A stretch of DNA of 19,009 nt from Candidatus Thorarchaeota archaeon (GTDB lineage: Archaea > Asgardarchaeota > Thorarchaeia > Thorarchaeales > Thorarchaeaceae), in assembly GCA_016840825.1 (NCBI GenBank), contig JAEORN010000358.1, positions 1 to 19,009 of the forward strand. The letters are read 5' to 3'. The position numbers and the translations under genes were made by a program. The notes under the pieces were generated by a model. The model saw only the letters and a program-made list of their open reading frames with translations. It did not search any database and was not told the DNA's origin. Each line of letters begins with the position of its first letter. The stretch's first letter is position 1. Shown here piece after piece: positions 1 to 7,535 of the stretch.

Positions 1-748
1 AGAACTTCTGTTTCACATCCGGAGAAGCTGACTCATCCACCTCGAATCTGATGAATCCACTTCCCACCTTGTTCGCATTCTCAATAGATATTGCAAATTG
101 ATGATACAGGTCTTTCTTGATGATGATACGATCCACTAATACCTCTATACGATAGACCTTGTCTTCGTCAAGCTCAATCTTGTCGTTGATGCTATAGGCG
201 ACATCATCGATCTTAATTCGCTTGTATCCCTTCTGTCGTATATCGTCGAACACGTATGGATAGTCTTCATCATAGATCTTGTTCACAGGAGCAAGTATCT
301 CTACACTTGTCCCCTCTGGCAAGGTCATGAGGTGATCAACAATTTGGTTTGCGTTACGTGTGTGGACCTGCTTATTGCAGTATGGACAATGCGCTTCACC
401 TAGCACTGAGAAGAGGATTCTCATGTAGCTTGAGATATCAGTCATTGTACCGACCGTTGACCTCGGGTTCACCGTTCCAGTTCGCTGCTCGATGGCTACG
501 ACAGGTGATAGCCCTATGATAGAGTCCACATCGGCTCTCTCAAGCATGGGTAGCATTGTTCGCGAAGTCGCTGACATAGACTCGAAGAACTTGCGTTGTG
601 CTTCACTAAAAATAACGTCAAAAGCCAGCGATGTCTTTCCCGACCCCGATACACCGGTAAGTACGGTTAGCTTATCGCGCGGGATGTCCACATCTATATT
701 TCTAAGATTGTTAGTCCTAGCTCCTTTTACACTGATGCTTTCTCTCAT
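1..748 (-). CDS. uvrA: UvrA-family excinuclease ATPase, N-terminal part (cut by window edge)
   Basis: This is the first 249 codons of a UvrA-type ABC ATPase, the damage-recognition subunit of nucleotide excision repair. Visible in order: the family opening [10 protein letters not shown] (residues 9-18), the Walker A motif GVSGSGKTS (32-40), the Q-loop region [10 protein letters not shown] (79-88), NPRSTVGT (94-101), and CPYC (121-124), the first half of the zinc module inserted in the first ATPase domain. Residues from about 145 on lie where canonical UvrA carries its UvrB-binding domain. The ATG at 748 is preceded by GGAGG (758-762) with a 9-base gap. The signature motif, second ATPase domain and stop lie beyond the left edge. 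The text around residues 54-70 ([17 protein letters not shown]) departs from the usual bacterial form, so a divergent UvrA subclass or paralogue is possible. UvrA in archaea is generally thought to come from bacteria by transfer. Confidence 0.9.
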   Translation of the reverse strand, partial: MRESISVKGARTNNLRNIDVDIPRDKLTVLTGVSGSGKTSLAFDVIFSEAQRKFFESMSATSRTMLPMLERADVDSIIGLSPVVAIEQRTGTVNPRSTVGTMTDISSYMRILFSVLGEAHCPYCNKQVHTRNANQIVDHLMTLPEGTSVEILAPVNKIYDEDYPYVFDDIRQKGYKRIKIDDVAYSINDKIELDEDKVYRIEVLVDRIIIKKDLYHQFAISIENANKVGSGFIRFEVDESASPDVKQKF

Positions 749-785
749 GTCTTCATGCCTCCAACCACCAGTTCTACCCTGAGTT

Positions 786-795
786 CATTTTATGA
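786..795 (-). promoter_or_regulatory. TATA-like box for the uvrA-family gene
   Basis: On the minus strand this reads TCATAAAATG. Its centre is about 42 bases before the ATG at 748. An archaeal start site 26 bases downstream would fall near 764, giving a short leader that still includes the GGAGG at 758-762. The spacing fits; the box itself is only moderately TATA-like. Confidence 0.4.
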
Positions 796-837
796 TGGAC
801 ATTATTGACCAACAAAAAACAGCAGGGCCTGATGTTA

Positions 838-871
838 GGTGAGGTCTCTCATGTCGATGAGATGGTTCACC
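838..871. repeat. Two-tier inverted repeat
   Basis: The inner arms TCTCAT and ATGAGA (6 base pairs) enclose a four-base loop GTCG. Outer arms GGTGA and TCACC (5 base pairs) flank a 4x4 internal loop. The element sits 90-123 bases upstream of the uvrA-family start. It could be an operator dyad or a structured transcript; nothing in the sequence decides which. Confidence 0.5.
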
Positions 872-962
872 CGTGTGGAGATAGTATATACATTCTCTGG
901 TCTACGTAAATCATAATTTTTCTATGAACTAAAAGAAGAAAGGAATTACATCTAGTATGGCT

Positions 963-997
963 CTCATCAAATATGTCCATCTCAGCATATTTATGAG
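963..997. repeat. 12-base-pair inverted repeat with one bulged base
   Basis: The left arm CTCATCAAATATG pairs with the right arm CATATTTATGAG over 12 base pairs if one C (968) is bulged. The loop is 10 bases. It lies about 150 bases upstream of the D-aminoacylase start and about 215 bases upstream of the uvrA-family start. Confidence 0.5.
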
Positions 998-1106
998 CTT
1001 TGGAACGTATGATAGTAAATGATGTATACTATTTTTAATCGAAGACCATAAATTTAGCAGTACTGACAATTCGCAGCTGAACTAAGCAGAGATTCAAAGG
1101 TATTGC

Positions 1107-1116
1107 TTTAAATAAA
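1107..1116 (+). promoter_or_regulatory. TATA-like box and Shine-Dalgarno before the D-aminoacylase gene
   Basis: The box reads TTTAAATAAA. A start site about 26 bases downstream would fall near 1137, just after an AAAGGAGAG ribosome-binding sequence at 1128-1136. The two signals therefore compete: either the transcript begins further upstream and uses the Shine-Dalgarno, or it is nearly leaderless at the TTG at 1144. Confidence 0.4.
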
Positions 1117-1143
1117 CTGGCCTTTTCAAAGGAGAGTGTCTAG

Positions 1144-2772
1144 TTGAGTACTCTTGAAATATTAATTCAGAATGGAATAATTGTGGATGGTTCTGGACGC
1201 AGACCATTTAATGCTGATATAGGTATAGAAAAAGAGCATATCTCCTTCATCAAGAAAGACAGCTCTAATGATGCAAACTTTGTCATAGATTCAAAAGGAC
1301 TTATTGTATCTCCAGGATTCATTGACATTCATAGTCATTCTGATATGAGTATTCCATTTGATAATCGATTAGAGTCAATGATACAACAGGGTATCACGAC
1401 ATCAGTCGTTGGTAATTGTGGTTCTTCTCTAGCTCCAATAAACGAGGATCGACTCGATCTCCTCCAGAAGGATTTCGATGTATTTTCCCCCCGTGATCAG
1501 AAACTGAAAATCACTTGGCGAAGCTTTAGTGACTACCTCGAGAAACTACAGAATAATCGTATACCAATGAACATTGTTCCCCTTGTCGGTTTTGGCACCG
1601 TCAGAATCTCAGCAGGTCCTGCATTTGAGAACAGAAAACCTACCACGGAGGAACTTGTCAACATGAAGGCTTCTGTTGCAGAAGCAATGGAGGCGGGAGC
1701 TTTTGGGATGAGCACAGGACTGTTCTATGCCCCACAAATTTTCGCATCAACTGATGAGGTCCTTGAGTTAGCAAAGACCGTGGCTGAGTACGACGGCTTG
1801 TACTTTTCTCATATCCGAGGAGAAGGCGCATCTGTAGTTCAAGCTGTCAAGGAGCTCATTCACATAGTGGAAGAGTCTGGATGTAGAGGAGGACAAATTG
1901 CGCATCACAAGATTGCTGGACGCCCATATTGGGGGACGAGTAAGAAGACGTTGAAGATCATTGCAGATGCGAATAGTCGTGGTTTCCGCATCAGATGTGA
2001 TCAATATCCCTATAATCGAGGAATGACGTCATTGATATCTTTGTTACCTCCTTGGGTTCATGAAGGTGGAATGGAAACACTTCTTGGTCATCTAAGAAAT
2101 CCTAAATCCATAGAACGTATCAAGAGAGATGTTTCTGGTGGCATTGAAGGATGGGAGAACATAATCAAAGAAGTTGGCTGGGATGGTATCTACATAGCTT
2201 CAGCCAAAACAGACAAGTGGAATAGTATCCAAGGCAAGAGTTTACAGCAAATAGCAGATCAGTACAACTACTCAGATGTATTTTTGATGCTATTTGAGAT
2301 GCTTCTCGATGAAGCAGGAGAAGCCACAATGACCATCGAAAGTATGGATGAAGGCGATATTCAACGCATTATGAAGAATAAATACTCCATGGTTGGAACA
2401 GATGGTTGGGGTGTTTCTCCAACAGGAGTATTCAGTTATGGTCGACCACATCCTAGATCCTATGGAACCTATCCACGAGTACTAGCTAAGTATGTCAGAG
2501 ACGAGGGCGTTTTAGAAATGCAAGAGGCTATCTGGAAAATGACGGGCTACCCAGCTGAAACACTGGGACTTAAGAATAGAGGTCAGATACGAGAAGGATT
2601 CTATGCTGATATTGTCATATTTGATCCTCAAAAAATCCAAGATAAAGCAACTTTTCTGGATCCTCACCAATTCCCTGAAGGAATACATTATGTGATAGTA
2701 AATGGAGAGATTGTGGTTAGACAGGGCAAACAGATGAATCTATTTCCAGGAAAGGTTCTGAAGCGATTGTAG
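1144..2772 (+). CDS. N-acyl-D-amino-acid deacylase (D-aminoacylase family amidohydrolase)
   Basis: This 542-residue enzyme of the amidohydrolase superfamily is predicted to cut the acyl group from N-acyl-D-amino acids in the cytoplasm, releasing D-amino acids. Visible: a small N-terminal beta segment, the metal motif HSHSD (H63, H65), NCG with the metal-bridging cysteine C92, SHIRGEG (H223), AHHK (H254/H255), and VGTDGWG with D420. These match the D-aminoacylase subset, where a cysteine replaces the carboxylated lysine of many amidohydrolases. The C-terminal stretch GQIREGFYADIVIFDP is the usual closing beta-sandwich element. Length is typical. The start is TTG: an in-frame TAG sits directly before it, and the next Met is at residue 69, beyond the metal site. 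The gene converges on the PLP enzyme at 2803-4215, leaving 30 bases between stops. Dihydropyrimidinase-like activity is less likely because of the NCGSSLAP motif. Confidence 0.88.
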   Translation: MSTLEILIQNGIIVDGSGRRPFNADIGIEKEHISFIKKDSSNDANFVIDSKGLIVSPGFIDIHSHSDMSIPFDNRLESMIQQGITTSVVGNCGSSLAPINEDRLDLLQKDFDVFSPRDQKLKITWRSFSDYLEKLQNNRIPMNIVPLVGFGTVRISAGPAFENRKPTTEELVNMKASVAEAMEAGAFGMSTGLFYAPQIFASTDEVLELAKTVAEYDGLYFSHIRGEGASVVQAVKELIHIVEESGCRGGQIAHHKIAGRPYWGTSKKTLKIIADANSRGFRIRCDQYPYNRGMTSLISLLPPWVHEGGMETLLGHLRNPKSIERIKRDVSGGIEGWENIIKEVGWDGIYIASAKTDKWNSIQGKSLQQIADQYNYSDVFLMLFEMLLDEAGEATMTIESMDEGDIQRIMKNKYSMVGTDGWGVSPTGVFSYGRPHPRSYGTYPRVLAKYVRDEGVLEMQEAIWKMTGYPAETLGLKNRGQIREGFYADIVIFDPQKIQDKATFLDPHQFPEGIHYVIVNGEIVVRQGKQMNLFPGKVLKRL

Positions 2773-2802
2773 TTTCTAGACACCACACCTAACAAACACC
2801 AA

Positions 2803-4215
2803 TCAACCAGCGACGACAGGAACTTTGGTATTCTTATGCGCATCCTCAACTTGCTTTACAGCATCTTCAAATATCTCAAGGCCTGCCTCTGCTATCTCTT
2901 GAGTTAGAACAAGAGGAGGCATGAAGCGAACGACATTAGAGAAATGTCCACCAATCTCGACGATAAGACCTCTCTTGAAGCACGCAGTTCGAACCTCCTT
3001 CGCAAACTCAGTCCAAGGTGTCTTGGTGTCTTTACTCTTCACGAACTCAACTCCAAGCATAAGTCCCTTTCCACGGGCATCTCCGATAAACTTGCATTCA
3101 TCTTCCATATCCTTTAGCCATGGAAGGAAGAGCTCTTCTCCTAATCTTGCAGCATACTTCCAGAGTTTGTGCTTCTTGATGAATCTTAATGTTGCAACTC
3201 CTGCTGCTAGTGCTACAACGTTACCTCTGAAAGTTCCAACATGCGCGCCCTTTTCCCATGTATCCAATCTTTCGTCAAAGACCAAAACCGATAGTGGGAG
3301 ACCACCGCCAATCCCCTTCGAAATTGTCATAATATCTGGATGAATGCCTGAATGCTGACAAGCCCACATCTTTCCAGTTCTTGCCATCCCTGCTTGAATC
3401 TCATCCACGATTAATGGAACTTCATATTCATTCGAGATTCTTCTGACTTCCTTGAGGAACTCGTTAGGAGCAGGTAGCGATCCCGCCTCTCCTTGAACAG
3501 CTTCGATGATAATCGCCGCAGGATCGACAACCCCTGATTTGGGGTCCTCCAACACATGCTCAAGGTATCTAGCACACTCAATTCCACATTCAGGATACTC
3601 CTTTCCAAAGGCACATCGATAGCAGTATGCATAAGGTACGAAGTGCACCTCAGGAATCATAGGCATGAGATCCTGTTTCAACGACTTGTTCGCTGTCAGT
3701 GTTATGGCTCCCGCGGTCATCCCATGATAGGCTCCCTCAAAAGATATCATTCCAATTCGACCTGTATTGAACTTCACGAGTTTCATTGCTGATTCGACCG
3801 TGTCTGAGCCTGTCGGTGCAACAATGAGAATCTTTGCTATATCCCTTAATTTAGTTGGAAGAAGCGTGAGCAGTTCATCTACAAGCTCCATCCTTATGGG
3901 TGTTGGAAAATCAAGAATATGTGTTAGTTTTCCCATCTGTTCTCTTGCTGCTTCGACGACCTCTGGGTTGCAATGCCCTACATTTACGACTCCTGCACCT
4001 GCGAAGAAATCGATGTAGATATTTCCATCAACATCCTTCAATGTCGCGCCTTTTCCTTCAGCGAATGCTACAGGGATTGCCTTTGGATACGAAACTGCAG
4101 CACTCTCGATAGTTTCTTGTTTTTGCAGCATCTCCCTTGACCGAGGCCCTGGAGGGTCTTCAATAATCCTGGCCGAATTAGAAAGATGCAGGTCACTAAA
4201 CTTATCATTCAGCAA
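2803..4215 (-). CDS. Class III PLP-dependent aminotransferase or amino-acid racemase (archaeal GABA-AT-like)
   Basis: This is a 470-residue fold-type I PLP enzyme of the 4-aminobutyrate/ornithine aminotransferase family. Visible: PTGSDTVESAMKLVK (residues 134-148, cofactor phosphate site), HGM (164-166), the archaeal CYRC segment (198-201) with further cysteines at 210 and 214, EAVQGE (238-243), the cofactor-ring aspartate D271 in VDEIQAG, and the Schiff-base lysine K300 in SKGIGGG. Known members of this archaeal group include GABA-type transaminases and, in Thermococcales, PLP amino-acid racemases; sequence alone does not separate them. The neighbour is a D-aminoacylase, which slightly favours a D-amino-acid role. 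The start is TTG at 4215, with GAGGAG at 4227-4232 on the same strand 11 bases upstream; the next Met is residue 29. An ATT at 4218 has better spacing but is a rare start. Confidence 0.85.
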   Translation of the reverse strand: MLNDKFSDLHLSNSARIIEDPPGPRSREMLQKQETIESAAVSYPKAIPVAFAEGKGATLKDVDGNIYIDFFAGAGVVNVGHCNPEVVEAAREQMGKLTHILDFPTPIRMELVDELLTLLPTKLRDIAKILIVAPTGSDTVESAMKLVKFNTGRIGMISFEGAYHGMTAGAITLTANKSLKQDLMPMIPEVHFVPYAYCYRCAFGKEYPECGIECARYLEHVLEDPKSGVVDPAAIIIEAVQGEAGSLPAPNEFLKEVRRISNEYEVPLIVDEIQAGMARTGKMWACQHSGIHPDIMTISKGIGGGLPLSVLVFDERLDTWEKGAHVGTFRGNVVALAAGVATLRFIKKHKLWKYAARLGEELFLPWLKDMEDECKFIGDARGKGLMLGVEFVKSKDTKTPWTEFAKEVRTACFKRGLIVEIGGHFSNVVRFMPPLVLTQEIAEAGLEIFEDAVKQVEDAHKNTKVPVVAG

Positions 4216-4422
4216 AATAATATCAACTCCTCAAGAAATAATCAATAATCAGTTTCCCTCTTCGGGTATGGGAGAATATGTTCACTATTCACCCCAAACG
4301 AAGAATCCACATACATTATGCACAAATTTGCCTTTAACCATTATCAAAACTATGAGTGATTTGTTTAACTAACAGGAGCACCTCTGATATCATTGTTTTA
4401 GGAGAGGCTTAATTTTCCTAAT
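4216..4422. other. Divergent intergenic region
   Basis: These 207 bases separate the PLP enzyme from the membrane phosphodiesterase and must hold both promoters. AT-rich segments near 4340-4370 are candidates, but no TATA box stands out. GGAGAGG at 4401-4407 could be a ribosome-binding site for the ATG at 4423, although the 15-base gap is long. I see no RNA gene or strong dyad. Confidence 0.4.
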
Positions 4423-5979
4423 ATGCAGTCAAGAACACTCCCATTTCCTTTGAAAACCGATGAAAAGATATCCCACCACTACATTTTCTATTCTATGCCT
4501 CTCGAATCTCAAGGTCGCAGGTGGGTGATAGTACAGGGAATCACATCACTCAATTTGGCAATATTCGTCATGACTGCTTTAATGATATCTTCTCACTGGG
4601 AAAGTATCAATGCATTTCTCTCCACTGCGACCGGACTTGCAACGAACTATGTACTTGGAATTGTCCTTATCTCCTTGGCACCACTTGCTTTCAGTCTTGG
4701 CATCTTCATTCTTAGTCTAAGAGAAATGATTCGAGAGGATAAGCTCATTCCGAGAAAACGGGCACATGTTTTATCTATTATATTTGCTTTCGTCTTCGAT
4801 TTGTTGCTCCTACTTCTTGTAGACATTTGGGGAAAAGATGGGATCATCGTGTATAACGCATTAGAATTCCAGATGCCCTTCATCCTCCTAATCCTAAATG
4901 TTGGCCTTCTATTTACGTTGTTCTCGATGTTTCCATACCTATCGACAGCTATCAAGATAATCATGTCATCTAAAGGTCATGCAATGAAAATCTCTTTGTT
5001 TGCTATAGTATCTCTTGGATTATTGATATCTCCTTTCATTCTTATTCCCTCGAATGTTTACACAGAACCTTTACCAAACAAACCAGTGCTCATCGCTCAT
5101 CGGAGCGGTAGCTACCTCGGACCTGAGAATACTCTTGAGGCTGCTACAGTCGCTTTGGAATACGGGATTGCTGGGATTGAACTCGATGTGAGAATCAGTC
5201 AAGATGGTATCCCCTTTCTAATGCATGATGACACTTTAGAGCGGACCACCAATATCGATGAGGTATATCCTGCAAGGATTTCCGATAGAGCAGAAACCTT
5301 CACACTTTCTGAGCTTATGGAATTGAATGCTGGTGAGTGGTTCTATTGGAACGATCCGTATTTTTCCATTCAGAATGGTTTCGTTGACACATCCCAAGCT
5401 GATACATTTCTCACTGCGCAAATTCCAACCTTGGAGAATATCACCGCCTTCGCGGCCGCTCATGATATCATTCTGAATGTTGATTTCTATGCACCACCTG
5501 AAAATCATCCCTACTTCTCAGAGTACTTCAATATCTGCCTGACAATTCTTGGAAATGCAGGGATTGATGAGAACATCTGGATCACAGCTCGTAATTCCAC
5601 TTGGTTGGATATTACGAAATCAAATCATCCAAATATGGTAACTGCGCTCACATTGGACAATCCGACAATAGCTGATGTCCAATCTTTCACTATATTGACC
5701 TATGACATGCTGAACACAAGAATGGGTCTTGACAACATGATATTTCAAGATCTTCAGTTTCAGAATATCCCGACTAACACGTGGACCGTGAATGCTGAAT
5801 TCAGGTTCTCACAACTATGGTGTCTAGGTGTTGACTATGTTACCACAGATATCCCCCATCTGCTAAATCCTATTGAAATCCCCTTTTGGAGCATGCCCAT
5901 TGAAACATATCTCCTCCTTTGGATTCTTTATGATTTGGTTGTCGTTTGCGTGGTTACCATTCGATTGTATAGAAGATAA
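4423..5979 (+). CDS. Membrane-anchored glycerophosphodiester phosphodiesterase
   Basis: This 518-residue protein has about five hydrophobic helices in the N-terminal 210 residues (roughly 33-56, 74-98, 113-135, 150-174, 188-210), then a GDPD catalytic domain, then one C-terminal helix (about 492-514). The GDPD core is clear: AHRSG (H226, R227), GPENTLEA (E235), GIELDV (E253, D255), MHDDT (H268). Residues 276-336 form the usual insertion of this family, and IPTLENI (334-340) follows it. GDPD enzymes hydrolyse glycerophosphodiesters to an alcohol and glycerol phosphate. With five leading helices and an inside N-terminus, the catalytic domain would face outside the cell. The usual later ELK-type motif appears as NVDFY (352-356), lacking the lysine, so activity may differ. 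Substrate in an ether-lipid archaeon is unknown. It appears to be a single gene. Confidence 0.85.
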   Translation: MQSRTLPFPLKTDEKISHHYIFYSMPLESQGRRWVIVQGITSLNLAIFVMTALMISSHWESINAFLSTATGLATNYVLGIVLISLAPLAFSLGIFILSLREMIREDKLIPRKRAHVLSIIFAFVFDLLLLLLVDIWGKDGIIVYNALEFQMPFILLILNVGLLFTLFSMFPYLSTAIKIIMSSKGHAMKISLFAIVSLGLLISPFILIPSNVYTEPLPNKPVLIAHRSGSYLGPENTLEAATVALEYGIAGIELDVRISQDGIPFLMHDDTLERTTNIDEVYPARISDRAETFTLSELMELNAGEWFYWNDPYFSIQNGFVDTSQADTFLTAQIPTLENITAFAAAHDIILNVDFYAPPENHPYFSEYFNICLTILGNAGIDENIWITARNSTWLDITKSNHPNMVTALTLDNPTIADVQSFTILTYDMLNTRMGLDNMIFQDLQFQNIPTNTWTVNAEFRFSQLWCLGVDYVTTDIPHLLNPIEIPFWSMPIETYLLLWILYDLVVVCVVTIRLYRR

Positions 5980-6183
5980 TTATCACATAATGTCATTCAA
6001 CCCACTATCTAGAGATCATCTGCTAAATCGCAGTTATCAGATACTAATCTAACAACATGATAGTTTTCAATCGCTCCTTTCCGCTAGCGATATTTGAAAA
6101 AGGAAGAACCCAATCTTCAACTACCGAGAAAATGAAAACCTGAGTAATCCGTAAAACCAGAACATGAATGGAGGATCAATCTA
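5980..6183. other. Intergenic region between the phosphodiesterase and Nudix genes
   Basis: These 204 bases hold no coding frame I can support. Only short imperfect dyads are visible, for example CTGC/GCAG around 6019-6032. The ribosome-binding sequence GGAGG at 6171-6175 precedes the TTG at 6184 with an 8-base gap. No clear TATA box was found. Confidence 0.4.
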
Positions 6184-6702
6184 TTGAAATTTTGTCCTAA
6201 TTGTGGCAAACAAACCATGGCGAAAGATTCAGAGAAACCGTATCGAATCTTATGCTCATCCTGCAATTATATGGAATATGAAAATCCCGCACCAGCTGTA
6301 GCTGCGATTGTTGAGCACAAAGAGAAGATACTTGTTGTACAATACAAGGATCGCCCACATCTATGGGGACTACCAGGGGGTTTTGTTGAAGCTGGAGAGA
6401 ATCTTGAAGCAGCTTTGATCCGAGAGGTGAAGGAGGAAACAGGACTGGATATCGTCATCTCTAATTATGTTAATTCATATCCGACTCTCAGACATGAGAA
6501 AGCAGTTGTGTTCATAGTCTTTGTAGCCACAAGTATCTCGGATTCAATTAGTATCGGAGATGAGCATTTACAGATCTTGGAGTTGCCACCTCAAGAGGCG
6601 TATGAAAAGCTCACTGGGTTGTATTCTAGACAAGCTGTTGGTGAGTGGTTGGGGAAGCCTCGTTTATATGAACCAACCGAGATTGGCAATCAGACCGACT
6701 GA
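6184..6702 (+). CDS. Nudix hydrolase with N-terminal zinc ribbon
   Basis: This 172-residue protein opens with a zinc ribbon (C4, C7, C24, C27), followed by a Nudix domain. The Nudix box runs from G66 to L88 and fits GX5EX7REUXEEXGU exactly: G66, E72, R80, E81, E84, E85, G87. It is preceded by WGLPGG (61-66). Nudix enzymes hydrolyse nucleoside diphosphates linked to another moiety; a zinc ribbon with this core is common among NudC-like NADH and ADP-ribose pyrophosphatases, so a housecleaning or NAD-related role is plausible but not proven. The start is TTG with GGAGG 8 bases upstream; the next Met (residue 12) would remove the first cysteine pair, so TTG is well supported. Its last 13 bases overlap the end of the convergent GNAT-YoaP gene. 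Confidence 0.88.
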   Translation: MKFCPNCGKQTMAKDSEKPYRILCSSCNYMEYENPAPAVAAIVEHKEKILVVQYKDRPHLWGLPGGFVEAGENLEAALIREVKEETGLDIVISNYVNSYPTLRHEKAVVFIVFVATSISDSISIGDEHLQILELPPQEAYEKLTGLYSRQAVGEWLGKPRLYEPTEIGNQTD

Positions 6703-7466
6703 ATTTTATTCCGGATAGATTCTTCCTTTAGAAATTGGTAACTGAGTAATTCACCATCAAAGACTATACCAAAGACACCATATGCGGAAGGTGACTTTTC
6801 TTGTAGTTCCTTTGCTGTCTTGAACTCGATAGCTTTTGCCTTCACTCCTAGCTTCTTTGCTGCATTCATAGCCATTTCAACAGCTTCCGGTTGGTAGGGG
6901 CATTGCGCAGAGTAGAAGACCGTTAATCCTTTACCACACTTCTTCTGCCTTTCTTCCCAATCACTTGGGAATGTGGGATATGGAGCATCTTTGAATCGTT
7001 TTGCAACTAGCTCGAAACCCATTGGTGCTGAATCGACTAACTCAAAACCATTCTTAATCAGAAGCTTCTTTCCTGTCACCCAATTGCCCTCATTAGATAC
7101 CATCGCCACTCCATCCATGTTTCGTTCCTTAGCGTCTGCTATGCAAGCATCTAACAATTTACGACCAAAACCTTTCTTTTTCCATTGTCCAACTACCCAA
7201 AAGCAATGTATCACAAGGTAGTTTGGAGCATGTACAACTCGCCAAGCATACTCTCCTGGGATATACTCAATGAACCCCCTAGATGTCATTTTTCCTCTCT
7301 CATAGACATAAAGGACTTTCATGCGTAATCCTTCTTGATAGCGCTCCTGAAACCAATTTAGCTTTGATTGATATCCTTCCTCTTTCCTTTTCGATTTCTT
7401 GCAAAACAAATCATAGCTTCTTTCATTCTCCGGAGTGATTTCAACTATCTCGTATTCTATTGTCAT
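6690..7466 (-). CDS. GNAT acetyltransferase with C-terminal YoaP-like domain
   Basis: This 258-residue two-domain protein has a GNAT acyltransferase fold at about residues 1-160, with the acetyl-CoA loop WKKKGFGRKLL (95-105). A linker leads to a YoaP-like C-terminal domain (about 180-258) that begins with a thioredoxin-like strand and a CPY motif (C189, P190, Y191). The YoaP fusion is a known but functionally uncharacterised family. The frame stays open to a TTG at 7499, but the ATG at 7466 is preferred: it has GGAG (7477-7480) 10 bases upstream, a TATA-like element at 7503-7514 places the start site near 7482, and the conserved fold begins there. It lies 69 bases downstream of the acyl-CoA synthetase stop on the same strand, yet seems to have its own promoter. 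Substrate is unknown. Confidence 0.8.
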   Translation of the reverse strand: MTIEYEIVEITPENERSYDLFCKKSKRKEEGYQSKLNWFQERYQEGLRMKVLYVYERGKMTSRGFIEYIPGEYAWRVVHAPNYLVIHCFWVVGQWKKKGFGRKLLDACIADAKERNMDGVAMVSNEGNWVTGKKLLIKNGFELVDSAPMGFELVAKRFKDAPYPTFPSDWEERQKKCGKGLTVFYSAQCPYQPEAVEMAMNAAKKLGVKAKAIEFKTAKELQEKSPSAYGVFGIVFDGELLSYQFLKEESIRNKIQSV

Positions 7467-7502
7467 TTGATTTGCGCTCCATTCGAGTAGGCCGATCAAC
7501 TA

Positions 7503-7514
7503 GGATTATAATCC
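7503..7514 (-). promoter_or_regulatory. Palindromic TATA element before the GNAT-YoaP gene
   Basis: GGATTATAATCC is a perfect 12-base palindrome with a TATA-like core. Its centre is about 42 bases upstream of the ATG at 7466, so a start site near 7482 and a 16-base leader containing GGAG are expected. The symmetry could also bind a dimeric regulator. Confidence 0.45.
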
Positions 7515-7516
7515 AT

Positions 7517-7535
7517 CACTCGCTTAATGCGAGTG
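7517..7535 (-). terminator. Hairpin directly after the acyl-CoA synthetase stop codon
   Basis: CACTCGC and GCGAGTG form a perfect 7-base-pair stem around a 5-base loop. The stem begins at the base next to the TAG stop (7536-7538). No T-run follows as in bacterial intrinsic terminators, so it may be a 3'-end stabiliser, a processing site, or an operator for the promoter 2 bases further on. Confidence 0.45.

Larger units (their letters stand above)
749..1143. other. 395-base divergent intergenic region
   Basis: This spacer lies between the uvrA-family gene and the D-aminoacylase gene. I find no convincing coding frame, tRNA or box C/D RNA in it. It holds the presumed promoters of both genes and two inverted repeats (838-871 and 963-997), listed separately. 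The rest is AT-rich without evident structure. Confidence 0.6.

Noticed and set aside
492..782. Open frame of 96 codons on the plus strand
   Set aside because: It lies antisense to the uvrA-family gene, whose motifs are clear; the frame's translation is low-complexity and lacks a ribosome-binding site.
749..1143. Possible tRNA or box C/D guide RNA in the long divergent spacer
   Set aside because: TGATG and GATGA-like words occur near 830-860, but no matching D boxes or cloverleaf could be drawn.
2921..3343. Open frame of 140 codons on the plus strand
   Set aside because: Antisense to the PLP aminotransferase gene; serine-rich shadow translation with no recognisable domain.
7467..7499. Upstream TTG start that would lengthen the GNAT-YoaP protein by 11 residues
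   Set aside because: The Shine-Dalgarno sequence and TATA element fit the ATG at 7466, and the extra residues are not part of the fold.
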